From positions 62,001-126,000 of the forward strand of contig JBLIMV010000008.1 of assembly GCA_047638395.1 (NCBI GenBank): a DNA stretch of 64,000 nucleotides, given 5' to 3'. The notes under the pieces were generated by a model, which searched no databases, was not told where the DNA came from, and worked only from the letters and a program-made list of their open reading frames with translations. Of the stretch, positions 37,201-45,629 are shown piece by piece (the stretch's first letter is position 1; every line of letters starts with the position of its first letter). The DNA comes from CAXBCP01 sp047638395. GTDB lineage: Bacteria; Pseudomonadota; Alphaproteobacteria; MPNO01; UBA830. Both the position numbers and the translations under genes were made by a program.

Positions 37201-37845
37201 GATCAGATGCCGATGCCGTTCTTCACTTTCCCTCAGTTCGCGCTCACCCCTCACACGGCCGGTGACATCGCGAAGGATGAGCATGTTGCAGGAAACACCG
37301 CCCCAACTAATCGGCGCACAGGCCGCTTCGGCGTCAATTTTGTCACCATCGAGCCGGGTATGGCGAATAACCGAATAGTCGGTGCCGCGGCCGGTCGTAA
37401 GGCTCTGGCGCCGCATCGCCTCCGCAATTCCAAGACAGGCCGGATCGACAAGATCAATCGGGCGAACCTTCGCAAGTTCGTCAAACGTCGTCGCTGCAAA
37501 CATCTTCAGGGCGGCCGGGTTCGCATAGAGCAGCCTGTCATCGGCAGTGATCATGACCGCATCCGGCGACACGTTCAGCATTTCCCGGTATTCGTCGTCC
37601 CGCACGTCCGGAACCTTGCTGTCATCAAGGCGCGAGCAAAGATGCCTGTATTCGACCATCAGAACCCGGACCCAGAGGAAGACGAACATCAAGGCCCCGC
37701 CAAACCAAACCGCCTGCTCGTAAGGCCACGTTCCGGAGAGGGCGTGCGTATCCTGCGCCCATGCCTCGAAGGGAAGCAGCGCCAATATGCTGGCGCCTGA
37801 CGCCGCATTAAAACTGATCTTACTAAATCGCTTCAGAAGCGGCAT
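34291..37845 (-). CDS. Hybrid sensor histidine kinase with four PAS domains and two receiver domains
   Basis: An 1184-residue sensor. Order: N-terminal hydrophobic helix (about 15-30), membrane helix (about 45-66), PAS1 (85-200), PAS2 (208-325), PAS3 (335-450), PAS4 (460-585), coiled coil, kinase domain with His636 in MSHEIRTPLNG, ATPase domain with GTGLGLAICRQLVSLM, receiver 1 with Asp in ILLDHMMPGKSG, receiver 2 with Asp1078 in VLMDIHMPQMEG. There is no Hpt domain after it, only a short acidic tail, so phosphate must pass to a separate protein. No obvious partner gene is next to it. It is divergent from the decarboxylase-like gene at 37961. Confidence 0.93.
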   Translation of the reverse strand: MPLLKRFSKISFNAASGASILALLPFEAWAQDTHALSGTWPYEQAVWFGGALMFVFLWVRVLMVEYRHLCSRLDDSKVPDVRDDEYREMLNVSPDAVMITADDRLLYANPAALKMFAATTFDELAKVRPIDLVDPACLGIAEAMRRQSLTTGRGTDYSVIRHTRLDGDKIDAEAACAPISWGGVSCNMLILRDVTGRVRGERELRESEERHRHLIESAPDAIYVQAAGTVVYMNSAARKLFAVGEDSEYRGKPVLDFVHPDDHAKTSRSLTTFFDTEAQVEIVEQRRLRADGTDFPAAVSIRAVNWEGETSGLVVVRDLSYQKAMEAARKESEARYKNLLEISPDAIYVHQEGRIVLINEAGVRLFGGESAEAMIGITATDLVHPDDRKTVGERQVELRTRDNGLLKLSQRRLRIDGSDFRAEVMATPIEWDGVRGGMVVVRDVTTQLAQEKALRDSDEQFRSMTANVPGMVYQRINYPDGRIEYPFVNEGVRDILGVDPETILEDQGYMARTIHPEDVDHYGAVIADAAERLSAYELEFRARHVSAGYRWVRAYGRPLRQDDGSIFWNLLTTDITAQKEAGAQLRDANSKLKAQSDELEQARLAAEEAADFAKSAMLDAEGANHAKSEFLANMSHEIRTPLNGILGMAGLMEDTELDPEHADNVKIIRQSGETLLAIINDILDFSKMEAGKLDLEVIDIQLPDVVDGVGQLLGPKAVEKGVELLLYIDASVPQFVSGDPGRLRQVLMNLVGNALKFTNEGSVTVEVNVAGGSEQRKWVEFSVIDTGIGMPADVTDKLFNRFMQADSSTTRQFGGTGLGLAICRQLVSLMDGEIGAESEEGQGSRFWFKVPLDVRDGERTEADELITHVAGLRVLVIDDMEVNRTVFERQIGGWGGHVDSADAPDRGIEMAEQAITSGNPYDIILLDHMMPGKSGIEVGREISMMTGIGQTRIVLTTSAGLNNIGALIENIGFKAVLGKPVRPQLLLRQLAACRVEAMDSGEGQPDQKSESDLPVGGFGGGQQDARQMRILLAEDNIVNQKVAVAMLMRMGHVVTVANNGLEALNEAKANAFDVVLMDIHMPQMEGLEALQKIRALDGAVSEIPVIALTANAMKGDREKYIVAGMDDYVAKPINTTLLSEALAKATGMASHPQGDTGSSSAVERDDIAADAKNILDDFDRILEG

Positions 37846-37873
37846 CAGGACCCGCCGAATTGTCAGAGAAAAG

Positions 37874-37902
37874 CTGTTAAAAAATACCCCTTTAACTGTT
37901 AA
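37874..37902. promoter_or_regulatory. Direct repeat CTGTTAA in the divergent kinase/decarboxylase gap
   Basis: Two copies of CTGTTAA, at 37874-37880 and 37896-37902, are 22 bases apart, two helical turns. This spacing would suit a dimeric response regulator, but no site is proven. Confidence 0.25.
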
Positions 37903-37960
37903 GGCTTACTGAAGCGCCGTACACAGGCGCAAAATCGGTGAAAACAAGGAGAATCCGGGC

Positions 37961-38953
37961 ATGTCAGCCAAGTTGAAACTTACCCTCGCCTGTGGCGACT
38001 ATGAGATAATTCGGGCGCTGAAAGACGGCTCAATTGCACCGGACGGTATCGAGCTTAACGTTCTGACCGATATGGATTCTTCGTCGCGGCACTGGCGGAT
38101 GATCCGGAACGAAGAGTTCGACGTCTGCGAATTGTCGGGATCGTCGTATCTGATGGCGAAAGACCGGGGTCAGGCGTTCTCGGCAATCCCCGTATTTCTG
38201 CACAGACGCTTTCGACATGGCTTCATCTTCGTCAATACGACCAAAGGCATCTCGAAGCCGATGGATCTGAACGGCAAACGGATCGGCCTGAAAACCTACC
38301 AGGCGACGGCAATCCTTTATTTGCGCGGGCTATTGGCGGACGAATACGGGGTCGACCTCTCCTCGATCGAATGGGTGACCGAGCTCGAAGAAGAAATTCC
38401 GTTCGACACCCCCCCGGGAATAAAGATCACGCAGGCACCTGCCGGATCCGATATTTCCGAGATGCTGGCAGAAGGCGAGGTGGACGCTGTCATCCATCCG
38501 GATATCATCGCACCGATTTTGCGCGGCGACGACCGCGTCGGCCGCCTGTTTTCCGACTATAGGTCGGAAGAAGAAGCCTATTACAAACGCACGGGTATCT
38601 TCCCGATCATGCATGCTACAGCGATCAAGGATGAGATCCTAGAAGAGCACCCCTGGGTTGCCAATAATCTGGCCCAGGCCTTCGATCGCGCTAAAATTGC
38701 GGCGTATAAGCGGATGAGCAATCCGCGGATCGTGCCATTGGCATGGTTTCTGGACGAATGGGACGCCCAGCGCGAACTTCTCGGCGACGATCCCTGGGAA
38801 TTTGGCCTGACGCCATCCAACCGCAAAAACCTCGAAACCCTGATTGGCTATTCGAAGGCCGGCGGGTTGATTTCCAACCTTGAATCAGTCGATGATTTTT
38901 ATATGGATGTCATGCTCGAATCCCGCGGCCGCGGAGAATGGAACCGCGGATAG
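37961..38953 (+). CDS. 4,5-dihydroxyphthalate decarboxylase-like protein (periplasmic-binding-like fold, no signal peptide)
   Basis: A 330-residue protein of the family that includes 4,5-dihydroxyphthalate decarboxylase. Features: LTLACGDYEIIRALKDG at the start, then FDVCELSGSSYLM, IPVFLHRRFRHGFIFVN, DLNGKRIGLKTYQ and PIMHATAIKDEI. The FLHRRFRH and GIFPIMH segments are typical of the family. No signal peptide is present, so it is cytosolic, as expected for the enzyme and not for a binding protein. AAGGAG precedes the ATG. A cupin gene follows by 59 bases. Confidence 0.82.
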   Translation: MSAKLKLTLACGDYEIIRALKDGSIAPDGIELNVLTDMDSSSRHWRMIRNEEFDVCELSGSSYLMAKDRGQAFSAIPVFLHRRFRHGFIFVNTTKGISKPMDLNGKRIGLKTYQATAILYLRGLLADEYGVDLSSIEWVTELEEEIPFDTPPGIKITQAPAGSDISEMLAEGEVDAVIHPDIIAPILRGDDRVGRLFSDYRSEEEAYYKRTGIFPIMHATAIKDEILEEHPWVANNLAQAFDRAKIAAYKRMSNPRIVPLAWFLDEWDAQRELLGDDPWEFGLTPSNRKNLETLIGYSKAGGLISNLESVDDFYMDVMLESRGRGEWNRG

Positions 38954-38966
38954 AACCAGGCCGGCG

Positions 38967-39004
38967 GATACCCAAAGTGCAGATACCCAGTCAGCAGATA
39001 CAGG
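38967..39004 (+). repeat. Three imperfect 15-base repeats before the cupin gene
   Basis: GATACCCA starts at 38967 and 38982 and GATACAGG at 38997, a 15-base period. The unit is in frame with the cupin gene and would encode IPxxQ-type five-residue repeats if translation started at the ATG at 38938. Confidence 0.6.
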
Positions 39005-39012
39005 GGGCGGAC

Positions 39013-39552
39013 ATGAGCGAAGGAAAAGTACGGCGCGTCGTCACAGGATTCGACGAAACGGGGCGCTCAACAATTGTCAGCGACAACCACTCGCCCGCGA
39101 TAAAATCCGTCCCCGGCCGGCCCGACTATTACTCGACCAATGTGTGGCGCACAGGCGCAGCACCAGTCGACATCACGGAGCCGGACCTGATTGAGGCGCA
39201 TGTCGGTGTCTCACCGCCGGAAAAGGGCACCGTTCTCCGGGTCATCGATTTTCCGCCCGAACCGAAGGACCCGGCAGAACGCGCGCGCCAGCTCAAAGCT
39301 TCGTTCGGAAACATATTCGACGACGCGGATACCTCGCATAGCAGCGACATCCATCCCGGCATGCACCAAACCGACACCGTCGACTACGCGATCGTGCTGG
39401 AAGGCGAGATCGTCGCTGTGCTGGAGGAATCGGAAACGGTCCTGAAGACGGGCGACATCCTGATCCAGCGCGGCACCAACCATGCCTGGAGCAACCAGTC
39501 GGGCGCATCCTGCAAGGTCGCGTTTATCCTGATCGACGGGCAGCGGAGTTAG
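39013..39552 (+). CDS. Cupin domain-containing protein
   Basis: A 179-residue single-cupin protein. The core has DIHPGMHQTDTVDYAIVLEG with the metal-type His, then VAVLEESETVLKTGDILIQRGTNHAW split around residues 130-165 with the second His. The start at 39013 is chosen for GGGGGCGG before it; an ATG at 38938 inside the preceding gene would add 25 residues with IPxxQ repeats. The protein follows the decarboxylase-like gene. Similar stand-alone cupins are found near ring-degradation genes, but the substrate is unknown. Confidence 0.85.
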   Translation: MSEGKVRRVVTGFDETGRSTIVSDNHSPAIKSVPGRPDYYSTNVWRTGAAPVDITEPDLIEAHVGVSPPEKGTVLRVIDFPPEPKDPAERARQLKASFGNIFDDADTSHSSDIHPGMHQTDTVDYAIVLEGEIVAVLEESETVLKTGDILIQRGTNHAWSNQSGASCKVAFILIDGQRS

Positions 39553-39567
39553 CTCGGCGATGCGGTG

Positions 39568-40458
39568 TCAGAATTTTCCGCCGAGGACAAACCGCGAAAT
39601 ACCGGCGATGACTTCCGCTTCCTGACCGAGAAATCCGTGTGGCGACCTGCCCTTGCAGGCTTTGACGCTCTCACCACCTGCCAGGCCCGGACCGCCACTG
39701 ACGGTAACCGCCTGTCCACGGGTGGTGTTCGTTTTCCGGATAACCCGGGGGCCAAGAATGGGCGGTGTCCGGATGCACTTATCGGCTTCATGGACGACAA
39801 CCAGAACAGGCATGCGAATGGCATCGAGATCATTCGAAAAGACGGTCTGAGCCACCCACCGTTTTCGTCCGCCTTCAAACCCCGATGTGACGGGAGACGT
39901 CAGCACGAGGCCGTCGGGTGCTGCGGTACCGGACAGGCGCGATGCCGCATTTGCAGCCGAGATCGCGCCGCGGCTCGTGCCGATGAGCCAGACCGGCAAC
40001 CCCGTCCGTTCCCGCACATCGGAGATAACCTTCCCGATATCATCCGCGTGCTTGCTTCGGATCCGGAAACCGCCAAGCCCCGCTTTTCCCTGACGATCCG
40101 ACGGTGCGTCGGCCAGTGCAGTTACAAAGCCATTTTTGTGGAACAACGCCTGCGAACGAACGAGCGAATTACCCTTCAGCTTACGCGGACACCCGTCGTG
40201 GTCGAGTTTCAGAAAACCACCACCGCCGGGCAAAAGAACAAGAGCGGCCTTCGCGCCATCTGAAACCCCGGAATGGGTGTATTCTACGGTGCTGTCGTCA
40301 TGTCCTTTGAGGGTGACGATTTCCCCACAACCACCGGCAGCCCGAGCACCATCAGCGACAGATAGCGCGGCCATCGTCAGGACAGCGATCAAAGCTCCTG
40401 CGGCCCTAAGGGGTCTCAACGTATCTGTTCCATCGTGCATGGAGATCATATCCGGCAT
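39568..40458 (-). CDS. Secreted alpha/beta hydrolase-like protein
   Basis: A 296-residue protein with an N-terminal signal (hydrophobic stretch ALIAVLTMAALSVADG, cut near ARA|AG). An alpha/beta hydrolase fold is indicated by LVLLPGGGGFLK, the nucleophile elbow GTSRGAIS near 165, Asp in VVHEADKC near 225 and His in SPHGF near 275. The family has no firm function. Three ATG codons close together (40458, 40449, 40440) are possible starts. It is the only exported hydrolase recognised in this part and is convergent with the cupin gene. Confidence 0.75.
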   Translation of the reverse strand: MPDMISMHDGTDTLRPLRAAGALIAVLTMAALSVADGARAAGGCGEIVTLKGHDDSTVEYTHSGVSDGAKAALVLLPGGGGFLKLDHDGCPRKLKGNSLVRSQALFHKNGFVTALADAPSDRQGKAGLGGFRIRSKHADDIGKVISDVRERTGLPVWLIGTSRGAISAANAASRLSGTAAPDGLVLTSPVTSGFEGGRKRWVAQTVFSNDLDAIRMPVLVVVHEADKCIRTPPILGPRVIRKTNTTRGQAVTVSGGPGLAGGESVKACKGRSPHGFLGQEAEVIAGISRFVLGGKF

Positions 40459-40487
40459 CCGGTTCGTGACTGCGGGTCGTATCGCGA

Positions 40488-41348
40488 CTACCTCGGAGGC
40501 TGGGTTCCGACAAGGGTCGTGCGCTGCAGCAAACGCCGTTCGTTCTCCGGGAAATCCGTGCGCGCGTGGGTGATGCAGCGGTTGTCCCAGATCACCAGGT
40601 CGCCCGGCTGCCAGACGTGTTCGTACACTATGGACGGATCCTCAGTGGTCGCAAAAAGCTCTTCAAGCAGCATATCGCTTTCGGCCCGCTCCACCCCTTC
40701 GATCCGCGCCGTCATCAGCCGGTTTACATAGACCGCTTTCTTTCCGGTTTCCGGGTGGGTGACAAACACCGGGTGCGCATAATTGCCGACCTTCGTGAGA
40801 TCGAGGTCGGCACCGGGCCGTTCTGTTCGTTTGTAGTCATGCACCTGCAGCGCCTTCATGCCTTCAAGGCGGTCACGGATGTCGGGGCGGAGGTTTTCAT
40901 AGGCGGCATACATATCGGCAAATAGCGTGTTGCCGCCGGTCGACGGCAGGTCCACGGCGTAAAGCATCGTCGCCGTGTGTGGAATTTCGACGTAGCACAT
41001 GTCGCTATGGAACCACATTTCCCCATCATGGGCGAGACCAAGCGGCTTGCCGTCGATGCGGACATTCGAGACGATCATGACCTCTGGCGGCAAATCGGGA
41101 ATACCATCCAGCGCGCCCTGAGACGGCATACGCGGCACGCCAGGCTCACCAAGCTGTCGAGTGAAATCGACAAGCTGCTGTGGGGTCAGGTCCTGATCGC
41201 GGATAACAATCACCTGATGTTTGTGCCAGGCTTGAAGGATGGCCTGTGCGTCTTCACCGGACCATTCTCGGCGGAGGTCGAGCCCGACAATCTCTGCGCC
41301 GAGCGGCGCATCGAGCTTCGACACATCAAAAACCGCAGCTTCCCCCAT
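40488..41348 (-). CDS. TauD/TfdA family Fe(II)/2-oxoglutarate dioxygenase
   Basis: A 286-residue dioxygenase. Iron ligands are His114 and Asp116 in WFHSDMCYV and His near 262 in CITHARTDF; the 2-oxoglutarate-binding Arg is in ERRLLQRTTL near 273. The N-terminus has PLGAEIVGLDLRR, usual for TauD/TfdA enzymes, which oxidise taurine, 2,4-D or related acids. GAAGGAAG precedes the ATG at 41348. It follows the alpha/beta hydrolase gene by 11 bases on the same strand. The substrate is not predictable. Confidence 0.92.
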   Translation of the reverse strand: MGEAAVFDVSKLDAPLGAEIVGLDLRREWSGEDAQAILQAWHKHQVIVIRDQDLTPQQLVDFTRQLGEPGVPRMPSQGALDGIPDLPPEVMIVSNVRIDGKPLGLAHDGEMWFHSDMCYVEIPHTATMLYAVDLPSTGGNTLFADMYAAYENLRPDIRDRLEGMKALQVHDYKRTERPGADLDLTKVGNYAHPVFVTHPETGKKAVYVNRLMTARIEGVERAESDMLLEELFATTEDPSIVYEHVWQPGDLVIWDNRCITHARTDFPENERRLLQRTTLVGTQPPR

Positions 41349-41359
41349 TTTTTCTTCCT

Positions 41360-42232
41360 TCAATCGGCGCGGATCATTTTAAGCATCGCTTTGTGCAACA
41401 TGCTTGCCGGGTCACCGAAATGACCGACGATGGTGTAGTGGTGACAGTCTGGCGCAGGAATTTCCTCTACCGCAAGCCCTTTCGCGCTCCAGGCCGCATA
41501 GAGCTCGGTCTGGTGGCGTTTGAACTCGTCGGTCTCCAGCTCCCCGACCGACAGAATGAGTGGTATATCGGCCAGCGGGTCCAGATAGAGCGGACTGTTC
41601 CGCGCCGCAGTCTCAGGGTCGAGGCCGAGCACGCCGTTCAGGAAAGTCAGGCGGATGGGCTCCAGATCGTAAAGACCGGACAGCGCACAGGCCCCCTTGA
41701 GCGGCATTGCCGGCAAAGCGGGATCGACCGCCCGCCAGTCGGTCGCCAGCAACATGGCCGTCAAATGACCGCCGGCGGAATGTCCGGCGATGTAAAGTCG
41801 TTCCGGATCGACACCGAATTCGCCGGCATTGCGATGAACCCACGCAACCGCACGGCGGCATTCATCGACCATGACGTCCATATCTCCGTCCGGCGCCAGC
41901 GTGTAGTTCAGCGTGATAAAGGCGATGCCCGCATCCAGGAAAGCCGGTGCGATATAGGTTGTGTCGTCCTTGTCGGACATCTGCCAGTAGCCGCCATGGA
42001 TATAGATCACGGCGGGCCCACCGGCGCGGCCGTTTGACGGTGGAAAGACATCCAGCATCTCTTTAGGTTCCGCCCCGTAGGCAATATTGAGCCGTCCCGG
42101 AATTCGGCTGCGGACCGCCGCACTTTCGTTTTCACGATGGGCGATGACTTCCGGGACATCCGGCCAGCGGGGGCGCAGGTCATACTCTGCATCGAGCGCT
42201 TTCTGATCGTATTCGCGATAGACCGATGTCAT
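41360..42232 (-). CDS. Alpha/beta hydrolase, kynurenine formamidase/arylformamidase-like
   Basis: A 290-residue hydrolase with the oxyanion motif HGGYW near residue 80, as in bacterial and eukaryotic arylformamidases, and the nucleophile elbow GHSAGGH near 150. The final residues CHHYTIVGHFGDP contain the likely catalytic His. It resembles the hydrolase at 3778-4608 (shared AWVHRN, RLYI and GHSAGGH segments) but has HGGYW in place of HGGGW. A GGGGGGA precedes the ATG. It is in one unit with the TauD-like gene. Confidence 0.85.
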   Translation of the reverse strand: MTSVYREYDQKALDAEYDLRPRWPDVPEVIAHRENESAAVRSRIPGRLNIAYGAEPKEMLDVFPPSNGRAGGPAVIYIHGGYWQMSDKDDTTYIAPAFLDAGIAFITLNYTLAPDGDMDVMVDECRRAVAWVHRNAGEFGVDPERLYIAGHSAGGHLTAMLLATDWRAVDPALPAMPLKGACALSGLYDLEPIRLTFLNGVLGLDPETAARNSPLYLDPLADIPLILSVGELETDEFKRHQTELYAAWSAKGLAVEEIPAPDCHHYTIVGHFGDPASMLHKAMLKMIRAD

Positions 42233-42289
42233 TCAATCCCCCCGTTTTCCCGGTTTACAAGCGGCCGCCAGCGCTTATGTTGCTGCGCC

Positions 42290-43672
42290 ATGTCGTTGCA
42301 CCTTTATAATACGCTGTCCCGCGCCAAAGAAGAGTTCGTTCCGGTCGATCCCGACCGGGTCACGATGTATGTGTGCGGGCCCACCGTCTATTCTTATGCC
42401 CATATCGGCAATGCGCGCCCTGCCGTGGTGTTTGACGTGCTGGTGCGGCTGTTGCGCCATCTTTGGCCCAATGTCGTTTATGCCCGCAACATTACTGACA
42501 TCGATGACAAGATTAACGCGGCGGCGGCGGAACAGGGCGTCGAGATCGGTGTCATCACCGAAAAATTCGAGAAGATCTATCTCGATGACATGGCCGCCAT
42601 CGGCGTGACGGCGCCGGATATCGATCCGCATGCGACCGATCACATTCCTGAAATGATCGCCATGATGGGAAAACTGATCGACGACGGCCATGCCTATGCC
42701 GCCGAAGGACACGTACTGTTCGATGTGCCAAGTTTTCCCGAATATGGCGGTCTGTCGCGGCGCGATCAGGATGAACTGCTGGCCGGTGCCAGGGTTGACG
42801 TTGCACCCTACAAGAAAGACGCCAGCGATTTCGTGCTGTGGAAGCCGTCGACGCCCGACCTTCCCGGCTGGGACAGCCCGTGGGGCCGTGGCCGTCCGGG
42901 CTGGCATCTCGAATGCTCCTGCATGATTGAGAAACATCTCGGTCGCACGATCGATATTCATGGCGGTGGGATCGATCTGGTGTTCCCGCACCACGAGAAC
43001 GAAATCGCGCAATCCACCTGTGCCCATGGCGGCGACACGTTCGTGCGCTACTGGCTGCATAACGGCTTCGTCAACGTCGACAAGGAAAAGATGTCGAAAT
43101 CGATCGGCAACGTATTGCTGGTCCACGAACTGCTGAAGCAGGCACCGGGCGAAGCCATCAGGCTCGCCCTGCTCAGCGCCCATTACCGCCAGCCGCTCGA
43201 CTGGACCGATGACGGGCTCGCGCAGGCCGTCAAAATGCTTGACCGGCTCTACGGCGCGTTACGCACACTTGGCGACGTGGATGCAGACCCGGCGGCGGAA
43301 CCCGATGAGACGTTCCTTCATGCTCTCCAGGACGACCTGAACACACCGCAGGCACTGGCCGCTCTGTTCGACCTGGCCCGCCAGGCCAACACGGCGGAAG
43401 ATCCCGCTGACAAGGCCCGCATCAAGGGTTCGCTGCTAAAATCGGCCAACCTGATGGGTGTGCTCACACTGGACCCTGAAGACTGGTTCGCCGGCGATGC
43501 GGGTGACACAGACGGCCCCGACGCCGAGGAAATCGAACGCCTGATCCAGGCACGAAAAGACGCCCGCAGCGCAAAGGACTTTGCCGAGGCGGATCGTATT
43601 CGCGACGAGCTCGCCGCCCAGGGCATCACGCTCGAAGACGGCCCGGACGGCACGAAATGGCGGCGTGGTTGA
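42290..43672 (+). CDS. cysS: Cysteine--tRNA ligase
   Basis: A 460-residue class I aminoacyl-tRNA synthetase, the normal length for CysRS. The zinc ligands are Cys29 in YVCGPTVY, then Cys in LECSCM and His in PHHENEIAQS; the HIGN motif is at 38-41 and the EKMSKSIGN motif near 265. The C-terminal helical region ends ARSAKDFAEADRIRDELAAQGI, typical of the anticodon-side helices. The start at 42290 gives MSLHLYNTL, as in homologues. It overlaps the next gene at TGATG. Confidence 0.98.
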   Translation: MSLHLYNTLSRAKEEFVPVDPDRVTMYVCGPTVYSYAHIGNARPAVVFDVLVRLLRHLWPNVVYARNITDIDDKINAAAAEQGVEIGVITEKFEKIYLDDMAAIGVTAPDIDPHATDHIPEMIAMMGKLIDDGHAYAAEGHVLFDVPSFPEYGGLSRRDQDELLAGARVDVAPYKKDASDFVLWKPSTPDLPGWDSPWGRGRPGWHLECSCMIEKHLGRTIDIHGGGIDLVFPHHENEIAQSTCAHGGDTFVRYWLHNGFVNVDKEKMSKSIGNVLLVHELLKQAPGEAIRLALLSAHYRQPLDWTDDGLAQAVKMLDRLYGALRTLGDVDADPAAEPDETFLHALQDDLNTPQALAALFDLARQANTAEDPADKARIKGSLLKSANLMGVLTLDPEDWFAGDAGDTDGPDAEEIERLIQARKDARSAKDFAEADRIRDELAAQGITLEDGPDGTKWRRG

Positions 43673-44277
43673 TGGCGGTTTCCCGCCGGATACTCGTCGT
43701 CTTCGCCCACCCGTTATCCGACAGCCTATCGGCTTCCCTTAAAGACGCGGTCGCCGGTGGCCTTGCCGATGCCGGCCACGATGTCGATCTGATCGATCTC
43801 TATCAGGACGGTTTTGACGCCCGGCTGTCAGCAGCGGAACGAACCGCCTTCATGAAACCGGGCTACGCCCCACCGCCCGATGCTGCCGCCTATTGCGACC
43901 GGCTGAAAGCCGCCGACGGCATTGTCTTCGTCTTTCCTCAGTGGTGGTTTGGTATGCCGGCTATCCTGAAAGGCTTCGTCGACCGGGTGTTCGTGCCCGG
44001 CGTCGCCTTCAGGCCCGACCCCGATGGCGGACGGCTGATCCCCCTACTTCAGAACATTCAGACCTTCGACGTCGTGACGACCACCGGGTCGCCCTGGTGG
44101 ATTACCGAGCTGTATATGCGGAACCCCGTCCGGCGTCAGATCAAGCAGGGCATCGCCGGTGTCTGCAGCAAGACCGCCCGGTTCCGAATGCTGTCGATGT
44201 ACAATATCGACAAGGCGTCGCGCGCTGATTGCGCGAAATTCATCGCCCGGGTCCGCCGGACATTTTCCACGCGTTAG
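43672..44277 (+). CDS. NAD(P)H dehydrogenase (quinone)-like flavodoxin-fold protein
   Basis: A 201-residue flavoprotein of the NQO1/KefF type: LVVFAHPLSDSLSASLKDA at the start for FMN/FAD phosphate binding, FVFPQWWFGMPAILKGFVDRVF in two parts near 80-100, and TTGSPWWITELYM near 140. The start at 43672 overlaps the cysS stop by TGATG; an ATG at 43657 lies inside cysS. It reduces quinones or similar two-electron acceptors. The cysS neighbourhood may be only translational coupling. Confidence 0.9.
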   Translation: MAVSRRILVVFAHPLSDSLSASLKDAVAGGLADAGHDVDLIDLYQDGFDARLSAAERTAFMKPGYAPPPDAAAYCDRLKAADGIVFVFPQWWFGMPAILKGFVDRVFVPGVAFRPDPDGGRLIPLLQNIQTFDVVTTTGSPWWITELYMRNPVRRQIKQGIAGVCSKTARFRMLSMYNIDKASRADCAKFIARVRRTFSTR

Positions 44278-44424
44278 GTCGTCCCAAGGAACGCGGCCTG
44301 CTAGTCTTGTCGACGAATATAGTGCAGTGCGATTGACCCGATGACCGGACGAACTGCATCACCGGCAGGATCGCGGTCACAAATTTGGAGCAAAACCATC
44401 GTCATCGCTCAAAGGAGTCACCCC

Positions 44425-45606
44425 ATGCGCGAAGCCGTCATCGTTTCCACCGCCCGCACGCCGATTGGCCGCGCCTTTCGCGGCGCATTCAATGACACGC
44501 ACGGTGCCGTGCTCGCCGGTCATGCGGTCAAACACGCCGTCGCCCGGTCAGGGCTCGATCCGGCGGAGATCGAAGATGTGACCATGGGCTGCGGCCTGCC
44601 CGAAGGCGCTACCGGCAACAACATCGCCCGACTGGCCGCAATCGGTGCAGGGCTGCCGGAAACCTCCAGCGCGGTGACCGTCAACCGGTACTGTGCATCG
44701 GGGCTCCAGGCGATCGCCCAGGCGGCGCAACGGGTGATCGTCGACGGTGTGCCGGCCGCGGTCGCGGGCGGCGTTGAATCGATCAGCCTGGTCCAGAACG
44801 ACCTGAACACAACGCGGTATGAAGAACCGGGTCTGATGGCGCGCGAACCTGCCCTGTGGATGAGCATGCTGGACACTGCCGAGATCGTCGCCGGTCGATA
44901 CGGCATTTCGCGCGAGGCGCAGGATGAATACGCCTGTGAAAGCCAACGGCGGACCGCGGCAGCGCAGTCAGCGGGCAAATTCGACGATGAAATCGTGCCC
45001 CTGGCCGCCACAATGCGGGTGACCGACCGCGAAACCGGCGAAGTCAGCCACAACGAAGTCACCCTCGAGAAGGATGAAGGGAACCGTCCGGGCACTAATA
45101 TGGCGGGTCTGTCAGGCCTGAAACCGGTTCTTGGCGAAGACAAGGTCATCACCGCCGGGAATGCCAGCCAGCTCTCGGACGGCGCGTCGGCGGCCGTCAT
45201 CATGGATGCAAAACGCGCAGAGCAACGGAATATCGAGCCGCTTGGCATTGTTCGGGCCTTTGCCACGCATGGCTGTGCGCCGGACGAGATGGGCATCGGT
45301 CCCGTCTTCGCGGTCCCGCGCCTGCTGGAGCGCGCCGGGCTGAAGATGGACGATATCGGCATTTGGGAGCTGAACGAAGCCTTTGCCGTTCAGGTCCTCT
45401 ATTGCCGCGACCGGCTCGGCATCCCGTCCGAAAAGCTAAACGTCAATGGCGGCTCGATCTCGGTCGGCCATCCCTACGGCATGACGGGTGCGCGCCTGAC
45501 CGGTCATGCGCTGATCGAAGCCAAACGGCGTGGCGAGAAATATGCGGTCGTCACAATGTGCGTTGCGGGCGGCATGGGGGCTGCAGGATTGTTCGAGGTA
45601 TGCTGA
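44425..45606 (+). CDS. Acetyl-CoA acyltransferase (thiolase)
   Basis: A 393-residue thiolase, full length. Active-site Cys90 in NRYCASGLQAIA, His in NGGSISVGHPYGMTGAR near 350 and second Cys in MCVAGGMGAAGLFEV near 380. AAAGGAG precedes the ATG at 44425. It either splits 3-ketoacyl-CoA in degradation or condenses acetyl-CoA. Single gene; the nearest related functions are MaoC and crotonases at 48.5-51 kb. Confidence 0.95.
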   Translation: MREAVIVSTARTPIGRAFRGAFNDTHGAVLAGHAVKHAVARSGLDPAEIEDVTMGCGLPEGATGNNIARLAAIGAGLPETSSAVTVNRYCASGLQAIAQAAQRVIVDGVPAAVAGGVESISLVQNDLNTTRYEEPGLMAREPALWMSMLDTAEIVAGRYGISREAQDEYACESQRRTAAAQSAGKFDDEIVPLAATMRVTDRETGEVSHNEVTLEKDEGNRPGTNMAGLSGLKPVLGEDKVITAGNASQLSDGASAAVIMDAKRAEQRNIEPLGIVRAFATHGCAPDEMGIGPVFAVPRLLERAGLKMDDIGIWELNEAFAVQVLYCRDRLGIPSEKLNVNGGSISVGHPYGMTGARLTGHALIEAKRRGEKYAVVTMCVAGGMGAAGLFEVC

Positions 45607-45629
45607 ACCTCCGTTGAGGGGCCAACAGG

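Noticed and set aside
37961..38953. Periplasmic binding protein
   Set aside because: Fold is similar but there is no signal peptide and the segments match the decarboxylase-like family.
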